64,000 nt of DNA, taken from positions 1 to 64,000 of the forward strand of contig JAGWIG010000006.1 of NCBI GenBank assembly GCA_028873515.1. Reading direction: 5' to 3'. The notes under the pieces were generated by a model that was not told where the DNA came from, made no database searches, and saw only the letters and a program-made list of their open reading frames with translations. Below are positions 55,057 through 64,000 of this stretch, one piece after another. Source of the stretch: Pseudomonadota bacterium (GTDB lineage: Bacteria; Pseudomonadota; Gammaproteobacteria; Burkholderiales; REEB80). The number at the start of each line of letters is the position of its first letter. Position 1 is the stretch's first letter. The position numbers were made by a program, and so were the translations under genes.

Positions 55057-57744
55057 CTAGTCAAGCTTGCCGTGGCAATGTTTATATTTACGCCCTGATC
55101 CACATGGGCAGGGTTCATTACGCCCTACCTTGGCAATTTTACCGGCATCTGAAGATTTAAGCGCTTCATCATAATCCGCATGCTGAAAACGCACATTCGA
55201 GGTAGGAAGTGGTGTATCTGCTGCACTCGCATCTTCTTCAGATCGAATCTGCACAGTCATGGTAATTTGGGTGACTTCACGTTTGATAGTATCCAGAAGC
55301 AGGCTAAAAAGCTCGAATGACTCGCTTTTGTAGGCCTGTTTTGGATCTACCTGGGCATATCCACGCAGATGTATGCCCTGACGCAAATGATCCAAAGCTG
55401 CCAAGTGCTCCCGCCAATGCTGGTCAAGGCTTTGCAGCATGATGGAACGTTCAAAATGACGTATGACATCTATGCCAGCAATTGCTTCCTTCGCTTTGTA
55501 TTGGGAATTTGCAGCTTCAATGACGCGCTCACATAAGGTCTCAGCATGAAGATCAGGCTCATCAGTAAGCCACTGTGAAACTGGAAGGTTCAATTGATAG
55601 AGCCTGGCAAGGGTAGCTTCAAGATCCGGAACATCCCATTCCTCCTCCATACTTTCAGCTGGCACATGCGCCTCAACCTGGTTACGAATGACATCTTCTC
55701 TCATCGCCTGAATAGTGTCTGAGATATCTTGGGCCTCCAGGATTTCATTACGCTGCTGGTATATAACCTTGCGCTGATCATTGGCAACATCATCATACTC
55801 GAGCAATTGCTTGCGAATTTCAAAATTCCTCTCTTCCACCTTGCGCTGAGCATTCTCAATTGCACGTGTTACCCAAGGATGTTCAATGGCTTCTCCGTCA
55901 GGTAACTTAAGTTTTGTCATGATTGCCGCAACCCGATCAGAGGCAAATATGCGCAAAAGAGGATCTTCAAGTGAAAGATAAAAACGACTGGAACCCACAT
56001 CACCCTGACGTCCTGAGCGACCTCGCAATTGATTGTCCACGCGCCGTGACTCATGTCGTTCAGTGCCAATAATATGTAAACCCCCATATCCCAAAACCTG
56101 CTCATGCAGGACCTGCCATCGGGCTTTTAGTTCTCGCTCATGCTTCAGTTTCGATTCCTCATCGAGGCTTTCATCCTGGCGGATTGCCTCCATTTCACTC
56201 TCAATATTGCCACCCAGCACAATATCCGTGCCCCTGCCAGCCATATTGGTTGCAATAGTAATCATCTTTGGCTGTCCCGCCTGGGCAATGATACGGGCTT
56301 CACTCGCATGCTGTTTAGCATTAAGAACTTGATGTGGTATTTTTATTTTCTTGAGCTGGTCAGACAGGAGTTCTGAATTTTCAATTGAAGTCGTACCAAC
56401 CAGAACTGGCTGACCCCGATTATAACAGTCCTGGACATCTTTAATTATCGCATCATATTTTTCACGTGAGCTGCAATAGACCTGATCCATTTGATCTCGG
56501 CGTACCATCGGTCTATGGGTAGGAATAACAACCGTTTCAAGCCCGTAAATCTGCTGAAATTCAAATGCTTCGGTATCCGCAGTTCCAGTCATGCCACTAA
56601 GTTTGGAATAGAGACGAAAGTAATTCTGGAAAGTAATTGAAGCGAGGGTCTGATTTTCTTTTTGGATCGGCACCCCTTCCTTGGCCTCTACAGCCTGGTG
56701 CAAGCTATCTGACCAACGCCTCCCAGCCATCATGCGTCCGGTAAACTCGTCAACAATGACAACTTCATCATTAAGCACGACATAATGCTGATCACGGTGA
56801 TAAAGGGAATGGGCACGTAATGCAGCATAAAGGTGATGCATAAGCGGAATGCTCGAAGCATCATAAAGGTTACTCCCAACCGGTAACAGTCCGGCCTCTT
56901 CAAGCAACCTTTCTGCATTCTCATGGCCCTCTTCTGTCAGCAGGACTTGATGAGCCTTTTCATCGACCCAATAATCACCTGGTCCGTCTTCTTTTTCCTG
57001 CCTCTTGAGTAACACTGATAACTTATCAATTTTATTATATATGTCTATATTATCTTCAGCCTGACCTGAAATAATCAGTGGGGTACGCGCTTCATCTATA
57101 AGTATCGAGTCAACCTCATCGATAATGGCATAATTAAGCTGGGGCTGGACCCGCTCATTGATCTGATAAACCATGTTGTCACGTAGATAATCAAAGCCAA
57201 ATTCATTATTGGTACCATAGGTAATATCACATTTATAAGCCATCTGCTTTTGTTCATGCGACATGCTAGCCAGATTGACACCAACAGTAAGACCTAGAAA
57301 TCGGTGAAGTCTGCCCATCCAGTTTGCATCACGTTCTGCAAGATAATCATTGACAGTAACGATATGAACTCCTGCGCCACTTAAAGCATTAAGGTATGCG
57401 GGTAATGTAGAAACAAGGGTTTTCCCCTCACCTGTACGCATTTCAGCAATCTTGCCGAAATGCAAAGCCATGCCACCTATCATCTGAACGTCATAATGAC
57501 GCATTCGAAATACCCGCTTACTCGCTTCGCGAACCAGTGCAAATGCTTCTGGCAGCAAACTATCAAGGCTTTCACCTTCTCGATAACGTATTCGAAAACT
57601 TTCTGTCTTTAAGCGTATATCATCATCCGAGAGTTTCTCAAACCCGGATTCTAATGCATTAATACGCTGGACAACTTCCCGATATTCCTTAAGTAGCCGA
57701 TCATTTCGGCTACCAAATACTTTTTTGACCAAACCAGATATCAT
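55057..57744 (-). CDS. secA: Preprotein translocase ATPase SecA
   Basis: SecA drives export of unfolded preproteins through SecYEG. The 895-residue protein contains [20 protein letters not shown] (Walker A), the [19 protein letters not shown] Walker B region, the preprotein cross-linking domain, and the second helicase domain with [15 protein letters not shown] and [23 protein letters not shown]. The C-terminal zinc tail [14 protein letters not shown] binds SecB. It is upstream of argJ and downstream of the TPR protein gene, all on the minus strand. Confidence 0.98.
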   Translation of the reverse strand: MISGLVKKVFGSRNDRLLKEYREVVQRINALESGFEKLSDDDIRLKTESFRIRYREGESLDSLLPEAFALVREASKRVFRMRHYDVQMIGGMALHFGKIAEMRTGEGKTLVSTLPAYLNALSGAGVHIVTVNDYLAERDANWMGRLHRFLGLTVGVNLASMSHEQKQMAYKCDITYGTNNEFGFDYLRDNMVYQINERVQPQLNYAIIDEVDSILIDEARTPLIISGQAEDNIDIYNKIDKLSVLLKRQEKEDGPGDYWVDEKAHQVLLTEEGHENAERLLEEAGLLPVGSNLYDASSIPLMHHLYAALRAHSLYHRDQHYVVLNDEVVIVDEFTGRMMAGRRWSDSLHQAVEAKEGVPIQKENQTLASITFQNYFRLYSKLSGMTGTADTEAFEFQQIYGLETVVIPTHRPMVRRDQMDQVYCSSREKYDAIIKDVQDCYNRGQPVLVGTTSIENSELLSDQLKKIKIPHQVLNAKQHASEARIIAQAGQPKMITIATNMAGRGTDIVLGGNIESEMEAIRQDESLDEESKLKHERELKARWQVLHEQVLGYGGLHIIGTERHESRRVDNQLRGRSGRQGDVGSSRFYLSLEDPLLRIFASDRVAAIMTKLKLPDGEAIEHPWVTRAIENAQRKVEERNFEIRKQLLEYDDVANDQRKVIYQQRNEILEAQDISDTIQAMREDVIRNQVEAHVPAESMEEEWDVPDLEATLARLYQLNLPVSQWLTDEPDLHAETLCERVIEAANSQYKAKEAIAGIDVIRHFERSIMLQSLDQHWREHLAALDHLRQGIHLRGYAQVDPKQAYKSESFELFSLLLDTIKREVTQITMTVQIRSEEDASAADTPLPTSNVRFQHADYDEALKSSDAGKIAKVGRNEPCPCGSGRKYKHCHGKLD

Positions 57745-57869
57745 AAAATGTAGGCTTCATCTAATAATCAAAGTGTTGTCTGAATGTGCAGTCATACTGC
57801 TTCAAACTTTCCATATTATCACATCGTAATGCATCCTTCTGCAGCAAGAACAATTTTCCAGCTACAGAA

Positions 57870-59561
57870 TTAACTGGGTTTTTTATTTAAACCTTGAAAA
57901 TCCATGCAACTATTTGGATTTTTAAGTCGGCAGCCCTGCTGGAATGCATTGATTGCTTGAGGTTTCTCACCTTTTCTTTCAAGGCAGAGTCCTAAACCTA
58001 CCCATGATTGCGATAAAGTTGGATCCAGACGAAGGGCTGTACGAAAATCATTTTCGGCATTCCCAAAATGATTCCTGGCGTAATATACATTGGCCAGATT
58101 ATTCCACGCGGCAGCATAATTTGGTCTCAAATGGATGGCCCTGTCATAATCAGCACGAGCCAAAGAATACTGGCCTGACATCAATTCCGCATTACCTCGG
58201 TTATAATAAATTCTCTCCATTCCAGGTAAAGCAGGCTCCCGCTCTGCCAGTTTTGCCGCATCATTCCATGTCAGATAGGGAGATGAAAGGCTTTCAAGCC
58301 GATCTATTGACAGGGGGATTGAAACTAAAATAAGAATAGAAACCAAACCTAAAACAAGACGGGCAGAAACTTTCCTAACCAGCCAGGGTAACGCTACTGG
58401 CAAAGAAAACATCCAGAGATAACTTCGATACAGAACAAAAATGTCCTGTACGCGAATTACAGAAAACTCGGTAAAGAAAAAAACCCAGGGGACAAGCATA
58501 GCCAAACCCAGAAGTCCTTTTTCCTCCCTTCTCACTATCAGATATAATCCAACAGCTCCATAAAGTACGTACCCTAACGCTCCAAATAAATAAAATGGGT
58601 TTGATACATGCAAATCCAATGGCACATACATATCGATGGACATATAGGCTGTAACGGGAACAAGCCATATACCCAGGTACTTGAAAAACAGCGTAGCCTG
58701 AGTCAGTCGACTCAAGAACAGGTCGTGTCCTAAATCAAAACCAGGATGAATGCTTTGAGTTCTCTGCAATAACTGCAGGGCATTGAACTCATAGGCATGA
58801 CCAATAATGCCAGTATGAGATATCATCCAGTAGGCATAGACACTCGCAAGGCCGGCTATACATAAAGGAACGGCTGATTGACGCATGCGTCTGGGATTAA
58901 ATCCACTCAAAGCTACTTGCTGCAACGCAAGCAAAGCTGGCAACATTACAGCTAGCTCCTTGCACAGAATTGATAGCCAACAGAAGAAAGCGGCGGCATA
59001 CAGATTCAAATAACTCCCGGTTGTTATGCCCTTTACCCAAAAACATAAAGCAAGAAGGGCGAACATTGTTGCCATCAGGATGGTACGCTCTACCAGATAT
59101 CCGGCCCCATAAACTGCAACAGGGCTTGCAACAAACCATAATGCTCCAAGAAACGCAAGCCATTCTGCTGCTGGCTGCGCAGGACGCCCGGGCAGCGTTG
59201 CAAAAAGCCGTTTTAACCACACAAAAAGGAAAATGCCATTTAGGGAATGTATAAAAAGGCTCTCTATTCTCAAGAGCACCATTTTCGAGCCGAACCATCC
59301 AAGGGTGTCACTGAGAGTCGCATAGGGAATGGCCCGGAGCGCAAGCAGATGCCAGGTAGAGAAATATTTAGTCCATGACCTGGCATTGAAGAAATTGAAA
59401 TCATCAAACTGGAGTGGGTTATGTACAAAAGGGGCATAAATAAGACATGCAACGAGTACTATGAGGCCAATCAGCCATCGGTCAGGTGGAGCCACAGCTA
59501 GCCCAAGCTGTTTATGTGCCCAACCTAGTTGCCTGTCAGCTTTCCTGCTTTCAGTTTTCAT
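57870..59561 (-). CDS. Membrane protein with GT-C-like helices and C-terminal TPR repeats
   Basis: This 563-residue protein (from ATG 59561, AGGGTG upstream) has about ten hydrophobic segments in residues 30-400, with an early acidic loop HNPLQFDDFNFFNARSW and an Arg/Glu pair in YLVERTILMA, reminiscent of GT-C glycosyltransferases that use lipid-linked sugars. The last 150 residues are tetratricopeptide repeats (RIYYNRGNAELMSGQYSLARADYDRAI, NYAAAWNNLANVYYARNHFGNAENDF, LSQSWVGLGLCLERKG). The precise role is unknown; protein O-glycosylation, for example of pilin, is a guess. Confidence 0.75.
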   Translation of the reverse strand: MKTESRKADRQLGWAHKQLGLAVAPPDRWLIGLIVLVACLIYAPFVHNPLQFDDFNFFNARSWTKYFSTWHLLALRAIPYATLSDTLGWFGSKMVLLRIESLFIHSLNGIFLFVWLKRLFATLPGRPAQPAAEWLAFLGALWFVASPVAVYGAGYLVERTILMATMFALLALCFWVKGITTGSYLNLYAAAFFCWLSILCKELAVMLPALLALQQVALSGFNPRRMRQSAVPLCIAGLASVYAYWMISHTGIIGHAYEFNALQLLQRTQSIHPGFDLGHDLFLSRLTQATLFFKYLGIWLVPVTAYMSIDMYVPLDLHVSNPFYLFGALGYVLYGAVGLYLIVRREEKGLLGLAMLVPWVFFFTEFSVIRVQDIFVLYRSYLWMFSLPVALPWLVRKVSARLVLGLVSILILVSIPLSIDRLESLSSPYLTWNDAAKLAEREPALPGMERIYYNRGNAELMSGQYSLARADYDRAIHLRPNYAAAWNNLANVYYARNHFGNAENDFRTALRLDPTLSQSWVGLGLCLERKGEKPQAINAFQQGCRLKNPNSCMDFQGLNKKPS

Positions 59562-59731
59562 CAGAACACACCCTAAAGCGGGTAACTGAACTCCCAATTT
59601 GCAATTGAATCAATTCAAACCCTTTTTTCATTCAAACAGGCTTTTATCTTGTGCAGCCATGTTATATTCTTTCAACAGCCAAGCGTCAAGCTGAGTAGTG
59701 GCTTAAAAATTTCTCATGGATTCAATTTTCG

Positions 59732-60163
59732 ATGGCAATAGAACCATTTATTTTTTTTATTAACGAAGTTGCAGGTGAAGAACCTGTTTTTGCCAAAGCC
59801 AAGTCCCTTATGGAGCTTGACAAAGTATGGAAAAAAATCACCCCAGATATTTTACAAACCATGCATATAAGTCATATCGATGACAATCGCCTGTATTTGG
59901 CATCCCCTAATGGAACCGTCGCTGCATATGCAAGGCAAAGTGCACCAAGTCTGCTTCGGGCCTTCAATAATGAAGGCTATTCATTCAAAAGCATAATAAT
60001 CGGGGTAAAACCCTACAACGAAATTAAAAAAACAAAAAAACGCATTCGGGGCAATATCCCAAAAAAAGCGCTGGACACGTTGACGGTCCTTAAAACCTTA
60101 TTGGAAGAAGGCGAATTAAAAGAAGCTCTTGATCGACTGCTGGCAAGGCACACAGAAATTTAG
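59732..60163 (+). CDS. DUF721 protein, DciA-like
   Basis: This 143-residue protein has the DUF721 core [13 protein letters not shown]...[31 protein letters not shown], as in DciA, which loads the replicative helicase in bacteria lacking DnaC. A basic [14 protein letters not shown] segment and a helical tail follow. Position between lpxC and secA is common for dciA. Its stop overlaps that of lpxC on the other strand. No good ribosome-binding site precedes ATG 59732. Confidence 0.82.
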   Translation: MAIEPFIFFINEVAGEEPVFAKAKSLMELDKVWKKITPDILQTMHISHIDDNRLYLASPNGTVAAYARQSAPSLLRAFNNEGYSFKSIIIGVKPYNEIKKTKKRIRGNIPKKALDTLTVLKTLLEEGELKEALDRLLARHTEI

Positions 60164-61080
60164 GACCAGACAGTCTGCCCGACTAGACGTTTCATATAGG
60201 CCGGAACCTCTTCCTGCTGGCCAAAGGAAACATATTCCCATGCATGACTGTCAGCTAACAACGTCCTTAATAATTGATTATTAAGAGCATGCCCAGACCG
60301 ATAAGCTGAAAAGGCTCCAATAATAGGGTGGCCTAGAAGATATAAATCTCCAATCGCATCAAGAGCCTTATGACGGACAAATTCATCAGGATAACGCAAG
60401 CCATCTGCATTTAGCATACGGAAATCATCCATTACAATGGCGTTATCCAGACTCCCACCCATGGCGAGACCCTGGGCGCGGAGCTTTTCAACATCCTGCA
60501 TAAAACCAAATGTTCGAGCCCGGGCGACCTCACGTGGAAATGAGGTCATGGCAAAATCAATACGGACCTGCTGAGGTGTCTGCTCAATCACGGGATGACA
60601 AAAAGCAATAGTAAAATCCAGACGAAACCCGTCAAATGGGGCAATCTCGACCCATTTACCTGCCTCCTCTATCCGGACATGTTTTTTAATTCGAATAAAA
60701 CGCTTCGGAACAACCTGTTCCACAATACCTGCAGACTGAATTAGGAATACAAATGGGGTTGCACTTCCATCCATTATCGGAACTTCAGGTCCAGATACAT
60801 CCACATAGACATTATCGATACCAAGCCCGGAAAATGCGGCCATTAGATGCTCGACTGTCGCTACCCGTGCCCCCATATGCTCAATGGTGGAACATAAGCG
60901 GGTATCCCCTACCGAGTTTGCAGTGGCCTTGATGCGAGGTAAATGGGCCAGATCAGTACGACAGAAGATAATGCCTGTATTTGGCGCAGCGGGACGCAGA
61001 GTTACCAGAACCTTATTCCCTGTATGCAACCCAATGCCCGTAGCACTGACAGTTGTTTTCAATGTGCGCTGCTTTATCAT
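60160..61080 (-). CDS. lpxC: UDP-3-O-acyl-N-acetylglucosamine deacetylase
   Basis: LpxC is the zinc amidase that commits the cell to lipid A synthesis. The 306-residue sequence begins [21 protein letters not shown] and has the zinc His in [33 protein letters not shown], and the [32 protein letters not shown] segment with the other zinc ligands and catalytic His. AAGGAG lies seven bases before ATG 61080. It follows ftsZ in the cell division cluster as usual. Its expression is expected to be controlled by proteolysis, as known in E. coli. Confidence 0.97.
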   Translation of the reverse strand: MIKQRTLKTTVSATGIGLHTGNKVLVTLRPAAPNTGIIFCRTDLAHLPRIKATANSVGDTRLCSTIEHMGARVATVEHLMAAFSGLGIDNVYVDVSGPEVPIMDGSATPFVFLIQSAGIVEQVVPKRFIRIKKHVRIEEAGKWVEIAPFDGFRLDFTIAFCHPVIEQTPQQVRIDFAMTSFPREVARARTFGFMQDVEKLRAQGLAMGGSLDNAIVMDDFRMLNADGLRYPDEFVRHKALDAIGDLYLLGHPIIGAFSAYRSGHALNNQLLRTLLADSHAWEYVSFGQQEEVPAYMKRLVGQTVWS

Positions 61081-61272
61081 TGCAAACTCCTTCACAGCTT
61101 AACCCTGGATACAGCCATATATCAGCAGCGAGCAACCCGTTTCCTGCCTATTATATTACGCCCTTCCCATATGGAAAGGGCTCCAAAAATCATTTTCACG
61201 CCAAATCAATGCACTAAACGCCGCACAGTATAACATGCACTCGTTGCAATCGCTATAAACGCTGATTTTCAG

Positions 61273-62424
61273 CTAATCTGCCTGTTTACGCAAAAATGCC
61301 GGAATATCAAACATATCTACACCAGATTGCTTAAGTGCCTCAACCTGTTGACCGCGTTTCCGACGAATCACAGCAGGCTGATCACCACTTCCAACAAGTT
61401 GATCTGCAACAGCCATATTGTCAGTCCCTGTCTTAATTATTGTCAGTGGTTTACTCTGACTGCGGGCCAAAGGTGACCCAAGGCCTGTAGCTACCATTGT
61501 TACACGCAAAGTGTCACCCATATTGTCATCAATCACATTACCAACAAATACCTGAACTTCATCAGCAGTAAATCCTTTAATGATCCCCATTACATCATAA
61601 ACCTCTTTAATCTTGATGGATGAACTTGCAGTCACATTAACCAGCACTCCCCTAGCCCCAGACAAATTGACATCTTCAAGCAAAGGGCTTGCAGCAGCCT
61701 GCTCAGCTGCAATCTTGGCACGCTGGGGCCCGGATGCAGTTGCTGAACCCATCATTGCCATACCCATTTCAGACATAACGGCCCGCACATCAGCAAAATC
61801 TACATTCACAAGTCCTGGACAATTGATAACTTCAGCTATACCTCCAACCGCACCATGCAGTACATTATTTGCTGCCCTGTAAGCATCAAGAAGTGTGATG
61901 TCATCACCAAGAACCTGCATAAGCTTTTCATTTGGAACAACAATCAGTGAATCGACATGATTTGCTAGTGCCTCAATGCCAATCTGGGCAATTTTTGAAC
62001 GTTTTCCTTCAAACATGAATGGTTTTGTGACAACTGCGACCGTCAAAATCCCCAGTTCCTTGGCAACTTCCGCAATTACAGGGGCTGCCCCTGTTCCTGT
62101 CCCACCCCCCATACCAGCAGTTACGAACAACATATCCGCACCTTCAATTAACTCTATTATCCGATCTTTGTCTTCCAGTGCCGCATTCCGCCCCACCTCT
62201 GGATTAGCTCCAGCACCAAGTCCACGGGTCAGATTTGCTCCTAACTGCAACTGCACTCCTGCGCTCGACTGCTTTAATGCTTGAGCATCAGTATTGGCCA
62301 CAATAAACTCAACGCCCGCAACACCTTGATTAATCATATGCTCAACAGCATTTCCGCCGCATCCGCCCACACCCACAACCTTAATGACTGCTTCTTGCAT
62401 TTCCGTGCGTAAAATTTCGAACAT
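61273..62424 (-). CDS. ftsZ: Cell division GTPase FtsZ
   Basis: FtsZ polymerises into the Z-ring at midcell. The 383-residue protein shows VVGVGGCGGNAVEHMI, NTDAQAL, the tubulin signature MGGGTGTGAAPVIAE, the synergy loop NVDFADVRAVM and the conserved C-terminal FtsA/ZipA-binding peptide DMFDIPAFLRKQ. GAGGAG precedes ATG 62424. The linker before the C-terminal peptide is short but within the usual range. ftsA lies 55 bases upstream on the same strand, lpxC downstream. Confidence 0.98.
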   Translation of the reverse strand: MFEILRTEMQEAVIKVVGVGGCGGNAVEHMINQGVAGVEFIVANTDAQALKQSSAGVQLQLGANLTRGLGAGANPEVGRNAALEDKDRIIELIEGADMLFVTAGMGGGTGTGAAPVIAEVAKELGILTVAVVTKPFMFEGKRSKIAQIGIEALANHVDSLIVVPNEKLMQVLGDDITLLDAYRAANNVLHGAVGGIAEVINCPGLVNVDFADVRAVMSEMGMAMMGSATASGPQRAKIAAEQAAASPLLEDVNLSGARGVLVNVTASSSIKIKEVYDVMGIIKGFTADEVQVFVGNVIDDNMGDTLRVTMVATGLGSPLARSQSKPLTIIKTGTDNMAVADQLVGSGDQPAVIRRKRGQQVEALKQSGVDMFDIPAFLRKQAD

Positions 62425-62479
62425 GATAATCTCCTCGTTTTTACCGCTACCCCATTACAAAAATATATTGCCACCCGTT

Positions 62480-63718
62480 TCAGAAATTCCCTTGAAACCA
62501 ACTCTTCATGCGTTCAAATATCTGCTTTACTGAAGAAATTTTAATGTTTTCAATATGAAACCTTCCCTGTTGTTCGGAACCTGCCAACACCAGACCTACT
62601 GCAGTTGCATACCTTGGATTTCGCACCACTTCAGCCAACCCCCCTATATACTGGGGCAATCCTAATCTAACGGGCATATGAAAGACCTCCTCGCCAAGTT
62701 CAACCATACCCTGCATACAACTGCTTCCCCCGGTCAGCACGATCCCCGAAGATAAAAGCTCTTCATAACCACTGCGACGCAATTCTGTCTGGACCAGCGA
62801 AAAAAGCTCCTCAACCCTCGGCTCAATCACTTCAGCCAGTGTCTGGCGTGATAATTGACGCGACTCGCGTTCCCCAACACCCGGGACTTCAACAATTTCA
62901 TTGGCACTGGCCATTTGACGTAATGCACAACCATATTCACGTTTTATATCTTCTGCATCCTTTGTTGGCGTCCTAAGTGCCATGGCTATATCATTGGTCA
63001 CCTGGTCACCAGCAATTGGAATCACGGCAGTATGTCTAATGGCACCATGGGTATATACGGCAATATCGGTTGTTCCACCCCCTATATCTACAAGGCATAC
63101 ACCCAAATCCTTTTCATCTTCTGTTAGTACAGATTGACTTGAAGCTAATGGCTGTAAAATCAGATCTGCAACCTCAAGACCACATCTCATAACACATTTG
63201 ATGATGTTCTGAACTGATGAAACAGCGCCCGTAACAATATGGGTCTTGACTTCCAGCCTGACACCACTCATACCTAACGGCTCGCGCACATCCTCCTGCC
63301 CGTCAATTATGAATTCCTGTGTAAGGATATGCAGAATCTGCTGGTCCATCGGAATGGATATTGCCCTTGCCGTTTCAATTACCCGATCTACATCTGCTTG
63401 ACTTACTTCCTTATCTTTAATTGCCACCATTCCATGAGAATTAATGCTTTTAATATGGCTACCTGCAATTCCGGTATAAACTTTACGGATCTTGCAATCG
63501 GCCATTAGCTCAGCCTCTTCCAGTGCTCTCTGGATTGCGCCGACTGTTGACTCAATATTAACCACAACCCCTTTTTTCAGGCCTCTTGATGCATGGCTTC
63601 CCATACCAATAATTTCTAGCCTGCCGTCTTCATATACTTCTGCAACAATTGCGACAATCTTGGAAGTTCCGATATCCAGGCCAACAACAAGATTTTTTTG
63701 ATCCTTCACCTTACCCAT
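62480..63718 (-). CDS. ftsA: Cell division protein FtsA
   Basis: FtsA is the actin-like protein that anchors FtsZ to the membrane. From ATG 63718 it has 412 residues: NLVVGLDIGTSKIVAIVAEV (phosphate 1), the SHDS-type 1C domain, CLVDIGGGTTDIAVY (phosphate 2), IVLTGGSSCMQGM (adenosine) and a C-terminal amphipathic helix (VKQIFERMKSWFQGNF). The start overlaps the ftsQ stop by 8 bases; a frame start at 63814 would cover ftsQ and is not used. Confidence 0.97.
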   Translation of the reverse strand: MGKVKDQKNLVVGLDIGTSKIVAIVAEVYEDGRLEIIGMGSHASRGLKKGVVVNIESTVGAIQRALEEAELMADCKIRKVYTGIAGSHIKSINSHGMVAIKDKEVSQADVDRVIETARAISIPMDQQILHILTQEFIIDGQEDVREPLGMSGVRLEVKTHIVTGAVSSVQNIIKCVMRCGLEVADLILQPLASSQSVLTEDEKDLGVCLVDIGGGTTDIAVYTHGAIRHTAVIPIAGDQVTNDIAMALRTPTKDAEDIKREYGCALRQMASANEIVEVPGVGERESRQLSRQTLAEVIEPRVEELFSLVQTELRRSGYEELLSSGIVLTGGSSCMQGMVELGEEVFHMPVRLGLPQYIGGLAEVVRNPRYATAVGLVLAGSEQQGRFHIENIKISSVKQIFERMKSWFQGNF

Positions 63719-64000
63719 TTTTTTTCTCCAATGCCGCATTATGCGCAACAGCTTGTTTTTTAACGCTTGCAGGTAGACGCATGGCAAATCCATTCGAATA
63801 CCGTAAATCGACATCAGAAGGCATTACTGGCAATTTGCCGACGGTTTGTGAATAAACATCTACAAATCTCTGTAATCTTTGTTCATCAGCCTGTTCGCCC
63901 AGTTTAATCAGCAGTCCATTCCCAAGAACTATTTCCCATGACATTCTCTGGCTAAGATCCAGTACATGCACCTTAAACCCTAATGGACTCAATATCCGGT
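63711..64000 (-). CDS. ftsQ: Cell division protein FtsQ, C-terminal part
   Basis: The minus-strand frame is open to the right edge and gives about 95 residues of the C-terminus: RILSPLGFKVHVLDLSQRMSW, then LGNGLLIKLGEQADEQRLQRFVDVYSQTV and DLRYSNGFAMRLP, the end of the FtsQ beta domain that binds FtsB. The N-terminal membrane anchor and POTRA domain lie outside. It overlaps ftsA and precedes ftsA-ftsZ as in the standard division cluster. Confidence 0.92.
   Translation of the reverse strand, partial: RILSPLGFKVHVLDLSQRMSWEIVLGNGLLIKLGEQADEQRLQRFVDVYSQTVGKLPVMPSDVDLRYSNGFAMRLPASVKKQAVAHNAALEKKNG

Noticed and set aside
1-64000. CRISPR arrays, prophage modules, toxin-antitoxin pairs, known defence genes, rRNA operons, tmRNA, RNase P RNA and SRP RNA
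   Set aside because: No regularly spaced repeats, no phage structural or integrase genes, and none of the conserved cores of these RNAs were found by eye on either strand.

Overview
The window is bacterial chromosome of a betaproteobacterium with A+T-leaning base composition. This rests on protein sequence (RpoD, Rho, FtsZ, SecA and YafJ-type amidotransferase all read as betaproteobacterial) and on gene order: rpsU-yqeY-dnaG-rpoD, rpsP-rimM-trmD-rplS, ftsQ-ftsA-ftsZ-lpxC, and hda/purM divergent beside HAD phosphatase-pcnB-folK. From memory the last order is most like Burkholderiales. Species cannot be named from sequence alone.

Layout. 1-9.1 kb: the start of an IS30-family transposase running off the left edge, then panC, folK, pcnB, a FecCD/BtuCD-type ABC permease and ATPase, and a HAD phosphatase (all minus), followed by a YafJ-like amidotransferase, gluQ, a nitroreductase and a transglutaminase-like protein. 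9.5-17.7 kb: hda, then purM-purN-DUF3108-rsmB, a fatty acid desaturase, mltB, rpmG-rpmB and a flavodoxin-fold quinone reductase. 17.9-26 kb: coaBC, dut, cbiX, rhlE, trxA, rho, rpmE and a membrane glycosyltransferase. 26-32.6 kb: a pbpG-garR-garK run, a gene-poor stretch of about 1 kb, MarR and MarC genes, an orphan tungstate-type binding protein, and a tRNA-Ile(CAU). 32.7-43 kb: rpoD-dnaG-yqeY-rpsU, tsaD, folB, plsY, ogt, rplS-trmD-rimM-rpsP and ffh. 43-51.8 kb: a CcsA-like protein, a CorC-like protein, pilB, pilC, pilD, coaE and zapD, with unusually long spacers between the pil genes. 51.9-64 kb: Nudix/TenI fusion, DUF815 ATPase, argJ, secA, a TPR membrane protein, dciA, lpxC, ftsZ, ftsA and ftsQ (cut by the right edge).

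Most genes are housekeeping: coenzyme A, folate, purine and arginine synthesis, translation and tRNA modification, replication control, cell division, envelope synthesis and type IV pilus assembly. They are tightly packed. Several convergent pairs share or abut stop codons, and many same-strand pairs overlap by a few bases. The long spacers (5.4-5.9, 9.1-9.55, 29.1-30.1, 32.2-32.5, 48.65-49.1 and 50.55-51.07 kb) are A+T-rich and stand out against this.

I found no CRISPR array, prophage, secretion cluster or recognisable defence system, and I do not claim a new system. The observations most worth checking are an apparent CTG start of trmD, structured spacers before pilC, rho and rpmE, a tungstate-type binding protein with no export signal, short unassigned ORFs near 29.5 kb and 8.3 kb, and IS-like remnants beside the tRNA and panC. 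All coordinates and repeats were read by eye. No database search, folding or alignment program was run.
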